Below, piece by piece: positions 1-9,347 of a stretch of DNA of 32,246 nt (its first letter is position 1; each line of letters begins with the position of its first letter). The position numbers were made by a program, and so were the translations under genes. The stretch covers positions 1 through 32,246 of the forward strand of contig NZ_LJHQ01000029.1 in assembly GCF_001295925.1 (NCBI RefSeq). The letters run 5' to 3'. Source of the DNA: Allobosea sp. AAP35 (lineage in GTDB: Bacteria; Pseudomonadota; Alphaproteobacteria; Rhizobiales; Beijerinckiaceae). Under the pieces are notes generated by a model. It was not told the DNA's origin, made no database searches, and saw only the letters and a list, made by a program, of their open reading frames with translations.

Positions 1-1574
1 TCGCGGGCCGCCAGGCCGACGTCGGCGGAGGTCACCTGGATGGTGCGAACGGTCGAGGAGAGACGATCGACTGTGTCGTTGATCGCGCCCTTGAGCTCGG
101 CGAACTTGCCGCGATAGGCGGCATCGACCCGCACGGTGAGATCCCCGCCGGCCACTGCCGACAGCGCCTTGGCGAACTCGCTCGTCGCCGAATCGACGAC
201 CGCGTTGATCTCGTTGATGCCGGCGACGAGCTTCTGCATCTGCTCGTCGGCCTGGTCGATCTGGAGACGTGCCGAGAAATCGCCGGCCGCAGCGGCAGCG
301 ACGACCTCGCCGACATCCGAGACGACCGCCTCCATCGACTGCGCCCGGGCCAGGCGGGCGGCCGCGGCAGCCTGCTCTTGCTGCTCGAGCACCCGGATGC
401 GCTGGATATTGGTCTGGAAATCGCCGAGCGCATGGCTGATCGCATCGATCTCGACCATGCCGACCTTGGCTGGGATCTTCGCATCCTCCGCGCCCGACAG
501 CATCAGATCGACGGAGTGGGCGAGCTGGCCAAGCGGTTTGACCACGCCGCGATGGAACAGCATCACGATGACGATCACGACGCCGGTGACGACGAGAATG
601 GCGACGAGCGACAAGGCGAGCTGCCAACCGGCCCATGTCAGACCTGTGTCGATCTGGTTGCGGGCCTGTTCGAAGGCGGCATCGCGCATTTGCAGGATCG
701 TCGCGAGCGATTTCTGGGTCCAGGCGCGCCAATCGGCGAGGCTCATGCCGGCCGGCTGGCCGTCGCGGGCCGCGACATACATCGCCCCGTAGGTCTTCGC
801 TTCTTCGTCACGAAAACCGGTCTTGACGGTGGCCAGCGCAGTCTCGAGTTGCGGCGTCGCCTCCATGCGGGCAAGCGCCTGATCGACCAGCACCCAAAGC
901 TGGTCGATCCGCCCGCTGAGGCGATCGACCTGGGACACCGCGGTCGGCGTCAGTTTTACGCCGCTGCCGACATATTGGGTGAAATGGACCGAGCGGCTGC
1001 CTGCGGCCTCGCGCAGCGTCGTGGCGAATTCGCCGAGCGAGACGGTGTTGCTGACCTCGGGATTGAGTTCGCCGATGCGCGAACCCAGATGCCGCTGCAG
1101 CGCCGATTGCTGATTGAGCAGCTCGAGCACGGTGCCGCTAAAGACCTGCGCTGCCTTGGGATCGCGCTGCGGCAGGGGTTTGGCTCCTTCCGCCAGGGCG
1201 AGCGTGCGGGCTTCGACCAGACGCTGCCCGATCTGCGCGACAGGTGCGGCAAGGTCCGGGCGTCGCGCGAAGACGGTATCGGCGAAGCTCTCCTGCATCT
1301 GTCTCACGCGGACATCCGTCTCGCGGGCGGCTGCGGTGGCTGCGGCCGCGATCTTGCCGTCCGGATCGGCGGCAAGGATCACCTGCGTGTTCGCCCCTCG
1401 CTCGATCGCGGCCCGCTCGATGACGCGGCTGACGGCCTCGGATGCGAGGACGAGGCCGCGGGTCTCACGCGCCGTCGAAAGGCTCTGCATCTGCTGATAG
1501 GCGACAAAGCCGCTGGCCAGGATCGCAGCCCCGCCGGCGGCGATGGTGCAGATCAGAAAATGCGTAACGCGCAT
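1..1574 (-). CDS. Methyl-accepting chemotaxis protein, N-terminal part (runs off left edge)
   Basis: I translated this frame directly; it stays open for 524 codons from the ATG at 1574 to the window edge, so the signalling tip is missing. A short cytoplasmic stub is followed by a membrane segment at about residues 7-27, a periplasmic ligand-binding region at about 28-317, and a second membrane segment at about 318-340. A HAMP linker begins near VVKPLGQLAH (344-353). Two more HAMP-like repeats follow, around AAAAAGDFSARL and AVAGGDLTVRV, and lead into the start of the coiled coil. This is the layout of a transmembrane chemoreceptor that would control CheA through CheW. The periplasmic domain is long and mostly helical in appearance; I do not recognise its ligand family. 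It lies 144 bp downstream of truB on the same strand, with no strong ribosome binding site before the ATG. The family call is secure; the ligand is unknown. Confidence 0.88.
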   Translation of the reverse strand, partial: MRVTHFLICTIAAGGAAILASGFVAYQQMQSLSTARETRGLVLASEAVSRVIERAAIERGANTQVILAADPDGKIAAAATAAARETDVRVRQMQESFADTVFARRPDLAAPVAQIGQRLVEARTLALAEGAKPLPQRDPKAAQVFSGTVLELLNQQSALQRHLGSRIGELNPEVSNTVSLGEFATTLREAAGSRSVHFTQYVGSGVKLTPTAVSQVDRLSGRIDQLWVLVDQALARMEATPQLETALATVKTGFRDEEAKTYGAMYVAARDGQPAGMSLADWRAWTQKSLATILQMRDAAFEQARNQIDTGLTWAGWQLALSLVAILVVTGVVIVIVMLFHRGVVKPLGQLAHSVDLMLSGAEDAKIPAKVGMVEIDAISHALGDFQTNIQRIRVLEQQEQAAAAARLARAQSMEAVVSDVGEVVAAAAAGDFSARLQIDQADEQMQKLVAGINEINAVVDSATSEFAKALSAVAGGDLTVRVDAAYRGKFAELKGAINDTVDRLSSTVRTIQVTSADVGLAAR

Positions 1575-1667
1575 GATGGTGGGCCCCCGCCGCTCGATCC
1601 CGCACCCGGCGCAGCCGCGACGGTGCGGAAGGCAGAATGATGCAGGAGCTTCTGCAGGAAGCCATAA

Positions 1668-1682
1668 CCAACCGGGCGTTAA
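1668..1682 (-). promoter_or_regulatory. Possible CtrA-like half-conserved site upstream of the chemoreceptor
   Basis: The minus strand reads TTAACGCCCGGTTGG, which matches the alphaproteobacterial CtrA consensus TTAA-N7-TTAA at six of eight positions. It lies about 95 bp upstream of the chemoreceptor ATG. CtrA controls motility and chemotaxis genes in several alphaproteobacteria, which makes the position plausible. The match is imperfect and could be chance. Confidence 0.2.
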
Positions 1683-1694
1683 TGCGACCTTTCG

Positions 1695-1712
1695 AAAAAG
1701 CGCCTATCGCGC
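1695..1712 (-). terminator. Weak possible terminator after truB
   Basis: Just past the truB stop the minus strand reads GCGC-GATAG-GCGC followed by TTTTT. The 4-bp stem is short, so termination would be inefficient at best. It may only partly separate truB from the chemoreceptor. Confidence 0.25.
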
Positions 1713-1718
1713 CATGGA

Positions 1719-2678
1719 TCAGAGGTTGAAGACCCTATGGGGCACGAATTCGCCCTGTTCGATGATGCCGGTCGCGATCAGAACCTCGCCTGAGGTGGCA
1801 TAGACGGCCTGGCCTTCGACAGGGGCGTCGCGCCCGCGCAGCAGCACGCTTTGGCCGCGCTTCAGCCGCATCGCCGCATCGCGATGGACGACCAACTCCG
1901 GGATCAGGGCGAGCGCGGCCTTGACCGGCAGCAGCGCTCCCGTAGCACTGTCGAGACCCTCCCGCAGTGTCTCGACACTGGCCGACTCGGCGATGCTGAA
2001 CGGTCCGACGCGCGTGCGCCGCAGATGGGCGACATGGCCCAGGCAGCCGAGCGCCAGGCCGAGATCGCGCGCGATCGCCCGGACATAGGTGCCCTTGCCG
2101 CATTCGGCCTCGAAGGTGGTGGTGGCGCCATCATGCGAGACGATGCGCAGCGCATCGATCTCGACCGGCCGCGCCTCCAGCACGACCTCCTCGCCCTCGC
2201 GGGCGAGATCATAGGCACGCTCGCCGGCGATCTTGATGGCCGAGAATTGCGGCGGCACCTGGCTGATCGTGCCGGTGAATCGCGGCAGCAGAGCCGCGAT
2301 GGCGGCCTCGTCGGGACGCGCCTCCGAGGTCGCGATCACCTTGCCCTCGGTGTCGTCGGTATTGGTCTGGCTGCCCCATGACACGGTGAATTGGTAGGCC
2401 TTGCGGCCGTCCATCACGAAGGGGACGGTCTTGGTCGCTTCGCCGAGCGCGATCGGCAACAGACCTGAGGCGAGAGGGTCGAGCGTACCGGCATGGCCGG
2501 CCTTCTTGGCGGAAAAGGCGCGCTTGACCACGGCAACCGCATGGGTCGAGGTCATGCCGATCGGCTTGTCGAGCACGATCCAGCCATGCACGTCGCGCTT
2601 CTTGGGCCGAGGTGCGAAGCTGCGGCCTTCCTCCTGATCGGGGATGGCGGTCTCCTGCGGAGCTGCGACGTCACTCAT
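1719..2678 (-). CDS. truB: tRNA pseudouridine(55) synthase TruB
   Basis: TruB converts U55 of the tRNA T-loop to pseudouridine in the cytoplasm. The 319-residue product shows the family signature in order: VLDKPIGMTSTHAV (about 35-48), KKAGHAGTLDPLASG with the catalytic aspartate at about residue 67, and the GEATKT stretch. A short polar N-terminal extension of about 30 residues precedes the core. I chose the ATG at 2678 because it overlaps the rbfA stop by eight bases (ATGAGTGA), which suggests translational coupling. A longer frame to 2726 would intrude into rbfA and adds an unconserved leader. The order rbfA-truB is standard. In many proteobacteria rpsO and pnp follow truB, but here a chemoreceptor does. 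Confidence 0.96.
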   Translation of the reverse strand: MSDVAAPQETAIPDQEEGRSFAPRPKKRDVHGWIVLDKPIGMTSTHAVAVVKRAFSAKKAGHAGTLDPLASGLLPIALGEATKTVPFVMDGRKAYQFTVSWGSQTNTDDTEGKVIATSEARPDEAAIAALLPRFTGTISQVPPQFSAIKIAGERAYDLAREGEEVVLEARPVEIDALRIVSHDGATTTFEAECGKGTYVRAIARDLGLALGCLGHVAHLRRTRVGPFSIAESASVETLREGLDSATGALLPVKAALALIPELVVHRDAAMRLKRGQSVLLRGRDAPVEGQAVYATSGEVLIATGIIEQGEFVPHRVFNL

Positions 2679-3150
2679 CGTCGAATCCCTTGGAATCCGG
2701 CAGCTTGGCGGCCTGATCCTGGCCATCGACAGACGGCTCGTGCTGGTCGATCCGCAGCGGCTGCTTCAGGATGTCCTGCCGCACCTTGTCGGAGTAGAGG
2801 ATCGCATCGACGCGCTCGGCCTCGGCGAAGCTCTCATCCTGCAGGAAGCGGATATCGGGCGCGAATTTCAGGTTCACGCGATGGGCGATCTCGCCGCGGA
2901 TGTATTTCTTGTGCGTGTTCAGCGCTTTCAGCACGGGCGCGACATCGCCGCCGCCGAGCGGCATCACATAGCAGGTCGCGAGCTTGAGATCGGTCGAGAG
3001 GCGCACCTCAGGGACGGTGATGACATGCTTGGCCAGCACCTCGTCATGGATATCGCCGCGCGCGAGGAGATCGGCCAGTGCATGGCGGATGAGCTCGCCG
3101 ATGCGCAGCTGGCGCTGGTTGGGACCGGAGGGTTTTGCGGGTTTTGCCAT
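2671..3150 (-). CDS. rbfA: 30S ribosome-binding factor RbfA
   Basis: RbfA is a small KH-fold protein that binds the immature 30S subunit and helps 16S rRNA 5'-end maturation. The 159-residue product begins MAKPAKPSGPNQRQLRIGEL and contains the expected core: helix GELIRHALADLL, the strand region VITVPEVRLSTDLKLATCYV, and the conserved RGEIAHRVNLKFAPDIRF. The acidic and polar tail after about residue 130 is typical of alphaproteobacterial members. I chose the ATG at 3150; the frame extends upstream to 3210, but that part falls on the terminator palindrome and is not conserved-looking. It is separated from infB by a 96-bp gap holding an intrinsic terminator, so it may need readthrough or its own promoter. 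Confidence 0.95.
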   Translation of the reverse strand: MAKPAKPSGPNQRQLRIGELIRHALADLLARGDIHDEVLAKHVITVPEVRLSTDLKLATCYVMPLGGGDVAPVLKALNTHKKYIRGEIAHRVNLKFAPDIRFLQDESFAEAERVDAILYSDKVRQDILKQPLRIDQHEPSVDGQDQAAKLPDSKGFDDE

Positions 3151-3187
3151 GGTTCTCGTTCTCCGGGATCGGACCGGATGACGGTCG

Positions 3188-3223
3188 AAAAAAGCATCAT
3201 GGCCGGGCAAGCCCGGCCATGAT
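3188..3223 (-). terminator. Intrinsic terminator between infB and rbfA
   Basis: On the minus strand a perfect 13-bp inverted repeat (arms 3211-3223 and 3196-3208, ATCATGGCCGGGC and its complement) closes a 2-base centre and is followed after two bases by TTTTTT (3188-3193). It begins 23 bp beyond the infB stop. The arms resemble GGCCGGG-type palindromes that are dispersed in Hyphomicrobiales genomes, so it may also be a mobile repeat that works as a terminator. Confidence 0.75.
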
Positions 3224-3246
3224 CAGCCTGGGTCGAAGCGGACGCC

Positions 3247-6096
3247 TTACAGCGTGCGCTTGATCTCCTCGACGCGGTAGCACTCGATGACGTCGCCGGC
3301 GCGCATGTCCTGGTAGTTCTCGAAGGACATACCGCACTCCTGGCCCGCCACGACTTCCTTGGCGTCGTCCTTGAAGCGCTTGAGCTGGGCGAGCTTGCCC
3401 TCATGGACCACGACATTGTCGCGGATCAGGCGGACATTGGCGCCACGCTCGATCGTGCCGTCGGTGACGCGGCAGCCGGCGATCTTGCCGACCTTCGAGA
3501 CCGCGAAGATCTCGAGGATCTGCGCGTTGCCGAGCATGGTTTCGCGCAAGGTCGGGGCCAGCAGACCCGACATCGCCGCCTTCACATCGTCCACGAGGTT
3601 GTAGATGATGTTGTAGTAGCGGATTTCGACGCCGGCCCGTTCGGCCGCCTCGCGCGCTTCCTTATGCGCTCGCACGTTGAAGCCGATCACCGCCGCGCCC
3701 GAAGCCTGGGCCAGCGTGATGTCGGATTCGGTGATGCCGCCGACGCCCGACTGCAGCACGCGGGCGCGCACCTCGTCATTGCCGACCTTCTCGAGCGTCC
3801 CGACGATGGCCTCGACCGAACCCTGCACGTCGCCCTTGATGACGAGCGGGAATTCCTTGCGGCCGGCGCCTTCCTTCAGGTCGCGCATCATGTCGGCGAG
3901 CGAGCGTCCCGCCGTCGATCCGCCGCCGCGTGCCGCGATGCGGTCACGCTTCTGGCGCTCGCGGTAATCGGTGATCTCGCGGGCACGGGCCTCGGATTCG
4001 ACCACCGCGACGCGGTCGCCGGCCTCAGGCGTGCCGTTGAAGCCGAGAACCTCGACCGGAAGCGAAGGCGGAGCCTCCTTGATATGGGCGCCGGTATCGC
4101 CGATCAGGGCGCGCACGCGGCCCCATTCGGAACCCGCCACGACGATGTCGCCGGTGCGCAGCGTGCCGCGCTGGACGAGAACCGTCGCGACCGGGCCGCG
4201 GCCGCGATCGAGCTTGGCTTCGATCACGGTGCCCTCGGCCGGACGGTCCGGATTGGCCTTGAGGTCGAGCAGTTCGGCCTGCAGGGCGATCGCCTCGAGC
4301 AGCTTGTCGAGATTCTTGCCGGTCTTGGCCGAAACCTCGATTTCGAGCGTCTCGCCGCCGAGCGTCTCGACCTGGATCTCGTATTGCAGCAGCTCGGCGC
4401 GAACCCGTTCAGGCGAGGCGTCGGTCTTGTCGATCTTGTTGATCGCCACGATCAGCGGCACGCCGGCCGCCTTGGCGTGATTGATCGCCTCGATCGTCTG
4501 CGGCATGACGCCGTCATCGGCCGCCACGACCAGAACGACCACGTCCGTCACCTTGGCGCCGCGGGCGCGCATCGCTGTAAACGCGGCGTGGCCGGGTGTG
4601 TCGATGAAGGTGACCTTGGCACCCGACGGCGTCATCACCTGATAGGCGCCGATATGCTGGGTGATGCCGCCGGCCTCGCCGGTGACGACATGGGTCTGGC
4701 GGATCGCGTCGAGCAGCGAGGTCTTGCCGTGGTCGACATGGCCCATGATGGTGACGACGGCCGGCCGTGTGACCTGGGATTCGTCGGTATCAAGCGTGTC
4801 GAACAGCCCGCCCTCGACGTCGGAATCGGCGACACGCTTGACCGTGTGGCCCATTTCCTCGGCCACGAGTTGGGCGGTGTCGGCGTCGATCACGTCCGTG
4901 ATCTTGTGCATCGCGCCCTGCTTCATCAGCAGGCGGATGACGTCGACGCCCCGCTCCGTCATGCGGTTGGCGAGTTCCTGGATGGTGATCGTCTCGGGGA
5001 CGATCACCTCGCGCATCACGCGCTCCTTGGCGACATCCGAGGCGCGGTGCCCGGTCATGCGCTGGACGCGACGACGGAAGGCCGCGACCGAACGCGTGCG
5101 CTCGTCATCACCGCCGGTGGCGGTCGACAGCGTCAGGCGGCCGCGAACCTTTTCGCCGACCTTGGGAGTCTTGGGCGCGGGCACGGGGGCTCCGCGCGGC
5201 GGACCGCCGGCAAAGCCGCCGGGGCGGCGGAAGGCGGGACGGGCCTCGCCGTCGTCGGGGCGGCTGCGCGGGGTGGCGCTGGAGGGAGCCTGGCGCGTCG
5301 GCCGGATGACAGCGGGCTCGGCGGGAGCGGTCGTATCGACCGGACGCGGCGGACGCGGGGTCTCGAGGCGCGGCGGACGCGAGTCGAGCCGCGGCGGCCG
5401 GGCGCCGATGTCGCGCATCGGGGTCCGGGGCGCGAAATCGGGACGCGGACCGGACGGGGCGGGGCGGGGCGCCTGGGCAGCCGCAGCCGGGATCGGGGCA
5501 GTGCCGCCGTCGGTCTGCGAAGGCGCAGCGGGGGTAAATTCACGCGGGGGCTGCGGCGGACGGGGAGCCTGCGGCTCATCCATGCGCTGGCGTGCGGCGC
5601 TTTCGGCGCGACGCTTGCGGTCTTCCTCCTGGCGGCGACGCTCCTCCTCCTCGCGCTGGCGGGCGAGAGCGGATTCTCGCTCCTGCTTTTCGCGCTCGGC
5701 GGCGAGCGCGCGCGCCCGGGCTTCTTCCTCAGCTATACGACGGGCTTCCGCCTCACGGCCGCGCGAATCCGACAGGGCGCGCTGACGCGCATCCTTCTCG
5801 TCCTCGGACAGGGTCCGCAGCAGCATGCCGGACGAAGGGCGCGACGGCGGCGTCGGCGCGGGCGGCACCGTGCGCGGAGCCGATTGCTGGACCTGCGGCT
5901 GCGGCGCACGGACGGGAGCCTGCTCCTTGACCTCGGAGCCGGCGACGCGCCGCTTGACCTCGACGACGACCTGCTTGGAGCGCCCATGCGAGAAGCTCTG
6001 CCGGACAGTGCTCTGTTCGACAGGACGCTTGATCGTCAGGGTCTTCGGGGGGCCGACGGTCAAAGTCTTGTCGCCCGGGGTCTTGGTATCACTCAT
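3247..6096 (-). CDS. infB: Translation initiation factor IF-2
   Basis: IF-2 is the GTPase that brings fMet-tRNA to the 30S subunit and promotes subunit joining. The 949-residue product has the alphaproteobacterial start ([15 protein letters not shown]), a charged Arg/Glu-rich helical region at about 95-175, and a low-complexity Pro/Arg/Ala linker at about 175-320. An IF2_N-like segment ([18 protein letters not shown]) starts near 362. The G domain follows with GHVDHGKTS at 452-460, [12 protein letters not shown] at 476-487, DTPGH at 499-503 and NKID at 553-556. Domains II to IV complete the protein. The ATG overlaps the upstream ylxR stop as ATGA, so the two are probably translationally coupled. 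Nothing is truncated. Confidence 0.98.
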   Translation of the reverse strand: MSDTKTPGDKTLTVGPPKTLTIKRPVEQSTVRQSFSHGRSKQVVVEVKRRVAGSEVKEQAPVRAPQPQVQQSAPRTVPPAPTPPSRPSSGMLLRTLSEDEKDARQRALSDSRGREAEARRIAEEEARARALAAEREKQERESALARQREEEERRRQEEDRKRRAESAARQRMDEPQAPRPPQPPREFTPAAPSQTDGGTAPIPAAAAQAPRPAPSGPRPDFAPRTPMRDIGARPPRLDSRPPRLETPRPPRPVDTTAPAEPAVIRPTRQAPSSATPRSRPDDGEARPAFRRPGGFAGGPPRGAPVPAPKTPKVGEKVRGRLTLSTATGGDDERTRSVAAFRRRVQRMTGHRASDVAKERVMREVIVPETITIQELANRMTERGVDVIRLLMKQGAMHKITDVIDADTAQLVAEEMGHTVKRVADSDVEGGLFDTLDTDESQVTRPAVVTIMGHVDHGKTSLLDAIRQTHVVTGEAGGITQHIGAYQVMTPSGAKVTFIDTPGHAAFTAMRARGAKVTDVVVLVVAADDGVMPQTIEAINHAKAAGVPLIVAINKIDKTDASPERVRAELLQYEIQVETLGGETLEIEVSAKTGKNLDKLLEAIALQAELLDLKANPDRPAEGTVIEAKLDRGRGPVATVLVQRGTLRTGDIVVAGSEWGRVRALIGDTGAHIKEAPPSLPVEVLGFNGTPEAGDRVAVVESEARAREITDYRERQKRDRIAARGGGSTAGRSLADMMRDLKEGAGRKEFPLVIKGDVQGSVEAIVGTLEKVGNDEVRARVLQSGVGGITESDITLAQASGAAVIGFNVRAHKEAREAAERAGVEIRYYNIIYNLVDDVKAAMSGLLAPTLRETMLGNAQILEIFAVSKVGKIAGCRVTDGTIERGANVRLIRDNVVVHEGKLAQLKRFKDDAKEVVAGQECGMSFENYQDMRAGDVIECYRVEEIKRTL

Positions 6097-6866
6097 TCTG
6101 TGCTCGGTCCTGCCGCTTTCGGTCCAGCCGGTTCGGTCGTTCGGTGGTCTACGGAATCGTCGTCTACGGAGCCGGGATGGATCGGCTCCTCCGGATGGCT
6201 TGCACCGGCATCACCCGTCCGGTAGCGGACGAGCCGACGCCAGCGGGAGAGGAAACCCTCGGCCGCCGGTCCCGGAGCAAGCGCCGCATGTATCACATGT
6301 GAGCGCCCCAACGCCAATTCCAAATCTTCGCCCGCGAAAATTGCCACGACCGGCACTTTACGGGGCTTCAAACCGGCGTCTTCGCGGGCCAATTCGGCCC
6401 GGCGCAGGGCCTGTCCGATCTTGCGGCGTCCGTCCTCGGCACCGTCGCTGGCCTCGATCACCGCCGCGCAACGGCCGGAACCGATCACCGCCTCAACCTT
6501 GGCGAAACCGGCCTGGACCAGCCCCGCCTTGTTCGACATGGCCAGCGCCTGGAGCGTGTCCCTCACCATCAACGCGTCGATCATCGCAACCAAATCGGGC
6601 GGGACGACGACCTTGGTCTTGAGCGAACGCTCGAAGGCCCGTCGCTTGACGGCTTCCGCCACGGTGGCGGCGCTCAGGCTCGCCCAGACGCCGCGTCCGG
6701 GCAATTTGCGCCGCAGATCGGGAACGAGCATGTCGTCGGGCCCGACGACGAAGCGGATCAGGTCGTCAGGGGCCTTGACCACCCGTGTGACGACGCAGCT
6801 CCGCTCCGGCCCGTCTTTGCGGTCCTGGCGCGTTTCGCGCGCGCCGCGCCCCGCGGCCGCTTTCAT
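6093..6866 (-). CDS. YlxR (DUF448) - L7Ae-like RNA-binding fusion protein
   Basis: The 257-residue protein joins two nucleic-acid-binding modules. Residues about 20-95 match the YlxR/DUF448 family, with the ERSCVVTR and [12 protein letters not shown] stretches. Residues about 110-215 look like an L7Ae/eL8-type fold ([20 protein letters not shown], then [20 protein letters not shown]). The last 40 residues are a polar, Pro/Asp-rich tail. YlxR of Bacillus is reported to modulate RNase P; the role in alphaproteobacteria is not settled. It lies between nusA (14-bp gap) and infB (ATGA overlap), the usual place for ylxR. In Gram-positive bacteria the L7Ae-like partner is usually a separate gene next to ylxR, so here the neighbours appear fused. 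The domain calls rest on motif recognition only. Confidence 0.85.
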   Translation of the reverse strand: MKAAAGRGARETRQDRKDGPERSCVVTRVVKAPDDLIRFVVGPDDMLVPDLRRKLPGRGVWASLSAATVAEAVKRRAFERSLKTKVVVPPDLVAMIDALMVRDTLQALAMSNKAGLVQAGFAKVEAVIGSGRCAAVIEASDGAEDGRRKIGQALRRAELAREDAGLKPRKVPVVAIFAGEDLELALGRSHVIHAALAPGPAAEGFLSRWRRLVRYRTGDAGASHPEEPIHPGSVDDDSVDHRTTEPAGPKAAGPSTE

Positions 6867-6880
6867 CGCCAGCGCTCGGC

Positions 6881-8503
6881 TCAGGCTTCTGCCGTCTCGT
6901 CGGCGGCGGGAGCATCCGCAGCCTCGACCTCGGCCTCGATTTCGGGCTCCTCGACCGGAGCCTCGATCCAGCCGGCCTGAACGCGGGCCGCCATCACGAT
7001 CGCCTCCGCATCCTGCCGCGACAGGTCGAAGCCGTCGAGATAGCCGGAATGGCGGGTGGTCTCGCCATCCTTGCGCTCGGTCCAGCCGACGAGATCGTCG
7101 GTGGCGCAGCCGGCGAGATCATCGACGCTCTTCACCTCGTTTTCGCCCAGCGCCACCATCATCGCGGTGGTGATGCCGGCGACCTCGCGCAGGCCGTCCT
7201 CGACGCCGAGCGCGCGGCGCTTCTCGTCGAACTCGGCCTCGACGGTGGCAAGATATTCCTGCGCGCGCGATTGGATCTCGGCACCCGTGTCCTCGTCGAA
7301 GCCCTCGATCGAGGCGAGCTCGGAGGGATCGACATAGGCGACCTCCTCGACCGTGCGGAAACCTTCCGAGGCGAGCAGCTGGCCGACCGTCTCGTCGACG
7401 TTCAGCGCGTTCATGAAGATCTCGGTGCGGTTCAGGAACTCCTTCTGGCGGCGCTCCGATTCCTCGGCCTCCGTCAGGATGTCGATGTCCCAGCCGGTGA
7501 GCTGCGAGGCCAGGCGAACGTTCTGACCGCGGCGGCCGATGGCGAGCGAAAGCTGCTCGTCAGGCACCACGACCTCGATCTTGTCGGCCTCTTCGTCGAG
7601 CACGACCTTGGCGACTTCCGCCGGTTGCAGCGCATTGACGACGAAGGTCGCGATATCGGGCGACCAGGGAATGATGTCGATCTTCTCGCCCTGCAGCTCG
7701 CCGACCACGGCCTGCACGCGCGAGCCGCGCATGCCGACGCAGGCGCCGACCGGGTCGATCGAGGAATCGCGGGAGATCACGGCGATCTTGGCGCGCGAGC
7801 CGGGGTCGCGGGCGACCGCCTTCACCTCGACGATGCCGTCATAGATCTCGGGCACTTCCTGGCCGAAGAGCTTGGCCATGAACTGCGGATGCGTGCGCGA
7901 CAGGAAGATCTGCGGGCCGCGCGGCTCGCGGCGCACATCATAGACATAGGCGCGGGCCCGGTCGCCGACCTTGAAGGTTTCGCGCGGGATCATCTCGTCG
8001 CGGCGGATGATTGCCTCGCCACGGCCGAGATCGACGAAGACATTGCCGTATTCGACGCGCTTGACCGCGCCGTTGACGATCTCGCCGATGCGATCCTTGT
8101 ACTCGTCATACTGGCGGTCGCGTTCGGCCTCGCGCACCTTCTGCACGATGACCTGCTTGGCCGACTGCGCGGCGATGCGGCCGAAATCGAAGGGCGGCAG
8201 CGGATCGGCGATGACGTCGCCGACCTGGGCGGCCGGGTTGTGGCGCTTGGCCTCGTCGACCGTAATCTCGGTGGCGCCGTTCTCGACCAGTTCGACGACC
8301 TGGAGATGGCGGGCCAGCCGCAGCTCGCCGGTCTTGGTGTTGATCTCGGCATGGACATCCGTCTCGGCGCCGTAGCGCGAGCGGGCGGCCTTGGCGATCG
8401 CGTCCTGCATCGCATCGACGACGATCTGCCGGTCGATGGATTTCTCGCGGGCGACCGCATCGGCGATCTGCAGCAATTCGAGCCTGTTGGCGCTGACGAC
8501 CAT
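6881..8503 (-). CDS. nusA: Transcription termination/antitermination factor NusA
   Basis: NusA binds RNA polymerase and nascent RNA and modulates pausing, termination and antitermination. The 540-residue product has the N-terminal RNAP-binding domain (SANRLELLQIADAVAREKSI), an S1 domain (about 130-200, GEIVNGAVKRVEYGNVFVDLG) and KH1 (GACVGMRGSRVQAVVGEL). KH2 (LAIGRRGQNVRLASQLTG) follows, then helix-hairpin-helix repeats (LASEGFRTVEEVAYVDPSEL). The extreme C-terminus is strongly acidic (EEPEIEAEVEAADAPAADE). I chose the ATG at 8503 because a strong AGAGGAG lies about eight bases upstream and MVVSANRLE matches the family start. A GTG at 8512 overlaps the rimP stop and is the alternative. Long antisense frames here are codon-bias shadows. 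Confidence 0.97.
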   Translation of the reverse strand: MVVSANRLELLQIADAVAREKSIDRQIVVDAMQDAIAKAARSRYGAETDVHAEINTKTGELRLARHLQVVELVENGATEITVDEAKRHNPAAQVGDVIADPLPPFDFGRIAAQSAKQVIVQKVREAERDRQYDEYKDRIGEIVNGAVKRVEYGNVFVDLGRGEAIIRRDEMIPRETFKVGDRARAYVYDVRREPRGPQIFLSRTHPQFMAKLFGQEVPEIYDGIVEVKAVARDPGSRAKIAVISRDSSIDPVGACVGMRGSRVQAVVGELQGEKIDIIPWSPDIATFVVNALQPAEVAKVVLDEEADKIEVVVPDEQLSLAIGRRGQNVRLASQLTGWDIDILTEAEESERRQKEFLNRTEIFMNALNVDETVGQLLASEGFRTVEEVAYVDPSELASIEGFDEDTGAEIQSRAQEYLATVEAEFDEKRRALGVEDGLREVAGITTAMMVALGENEVKSVDDLAGCATDDLVGWTERKDGETTRHSGYLDGFDLSRQDAEAIVMAARVQAGWIEAPVEEPEIEAEVEAADAPAADETAEA

Positions 8504-8508
8504 GACGC

Positions 8509-9216
8509 TCACTCCTCTTCCGGGTTTGTGTCTTGCGGAGCAGGTCCGCTCTTGTTCTTCGACGCCGGCGCCTTGTCGGGGCGCGGGCCGAGCGATTTCT
8601 TGCGGCCCTTGGGCGGGGCGGCGATCTCTTCGGCTGTGGGCATTTCGGGCGGGAGCCCGGCCTTGCCACGGCGCAGCGATTCGGTGACGAGCGCGTCCGT
8701 CAGCACCAGCCGGGCATCGCCGATCAGTGCCATCGGGATCGCGACGTCGCGCTCCTCATCGGATTTCGCATCGTCGCGCGAGAGCAGGGCGTTGCCGCCC
8801 TCGACGCCACGCAGGATGCCGCGGAAACGCTTGCGTCCGAGGACGACGGTGTCGGTATCGATCTTGGCGAGATGCCCGGCCCAGCGCTCGAAATCGCCCG
8901 CCCGCACCAGGGGGCGATCGATGCCCGGCGAGGAGACCTCGAGATGATAGGCGACCTGGATCGGATCGTCGACGTCGAGCGCCGGCGAGACGGCCTGGCT
9001 AACGGCCTCGCAACCTTCGACATTCATCGTGCCGTCGGGCTTTTCGGCCATGATCTGAACGGTGCAGCCGTTCTGGCCGCTGACGCGCACCCGCACCAGT
9101 CGGTAGCCGAGATCGACGATCGCGGGCTCGATGATCGCCGCCACGCGCGCCGCGACGCCGCTCTCCACGACGATGCGCGGGTCGTTGTCGTGATCGATCG
9201 GTGTCGGCTCGTTCAT
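8509..9216 (-). CDS. rimP: Ribosome maturation factor RimP
   Basis: RimP binds the 30S subunit and assists assembly around protein uS12. The 235-residue product contains the expected core: [34 protein letters not shown], and the signature [14 protein letters not shown] at about 89-102, followed by the C-terminal SH3-like domain. Compared with the roughly 150-residue E. coli protein it carries an extra C-terminal tail of about 60 residues, rich in Lys, Pro and Glu ([15 protein letters not shown]). It is the first gene of the rimP-nusA-ylxR-infB operon, with a promoter and an early terminator upstream. Its stop overlaps or nearly touches the nusA start. Confidence 0.95.
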   Translation of the reverse strand: MNEPTPIDHDNDPRIVVESGVAARVAAIIEPAIVDLGYRLVRVRVSGQNGCTVQIMAEKPDGTMNVEGCEAVSQAVSPALDVDDPIQVAYHLEVSSPGIDRPLVRAGDFERWAGHLAKIDTDTVVLGRKRFRGILRGVEGGNALLSRDDAKSDEERDVAIPMALIGDARLVLTDALVTESLRRGKAGLPPEMPTAEEIAAPPKGRKKSLGPRPDKAPASKNKSGPAPQDTNPEEE

Positions 9217-9347
9217 GCCCGATTGTCCGCCTGTCGGCCGGATCGGATCCGGCCCTTGAAGGATTGGCGCATGGCGCCGCCCTGGACATCCCGCTCGGGG
9301 CAGCCGCGTATCGGCGTCATGCTGGGCCCCGGCAGGTTGCGGCCAAC

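Noticed and set aside
378..1640. Plus-strand open frame of 420 codons at the left edge
   Set aside because: The opposite strand encodes a chemoreceptor with membrane segments and HAMP domains; this frame is its shadow.
3403..6225. Plus-strand open frame of 940 codons antisense to infB
   Set aside because: It mirrors infB codons in a GC-rich genome; the translation is low-complexity Asp/Arg/Leu/His-rich with no domain, while the opposite strand gives a complete IF-2.
7049..8947. Plus-strand open frame of 632 codons antisense to nusA and rimP
   Set aside because: It spans the junction of two certain genes and has the same Asp/Leu/Arg-rich shadow composition; no ribosome site or motif.
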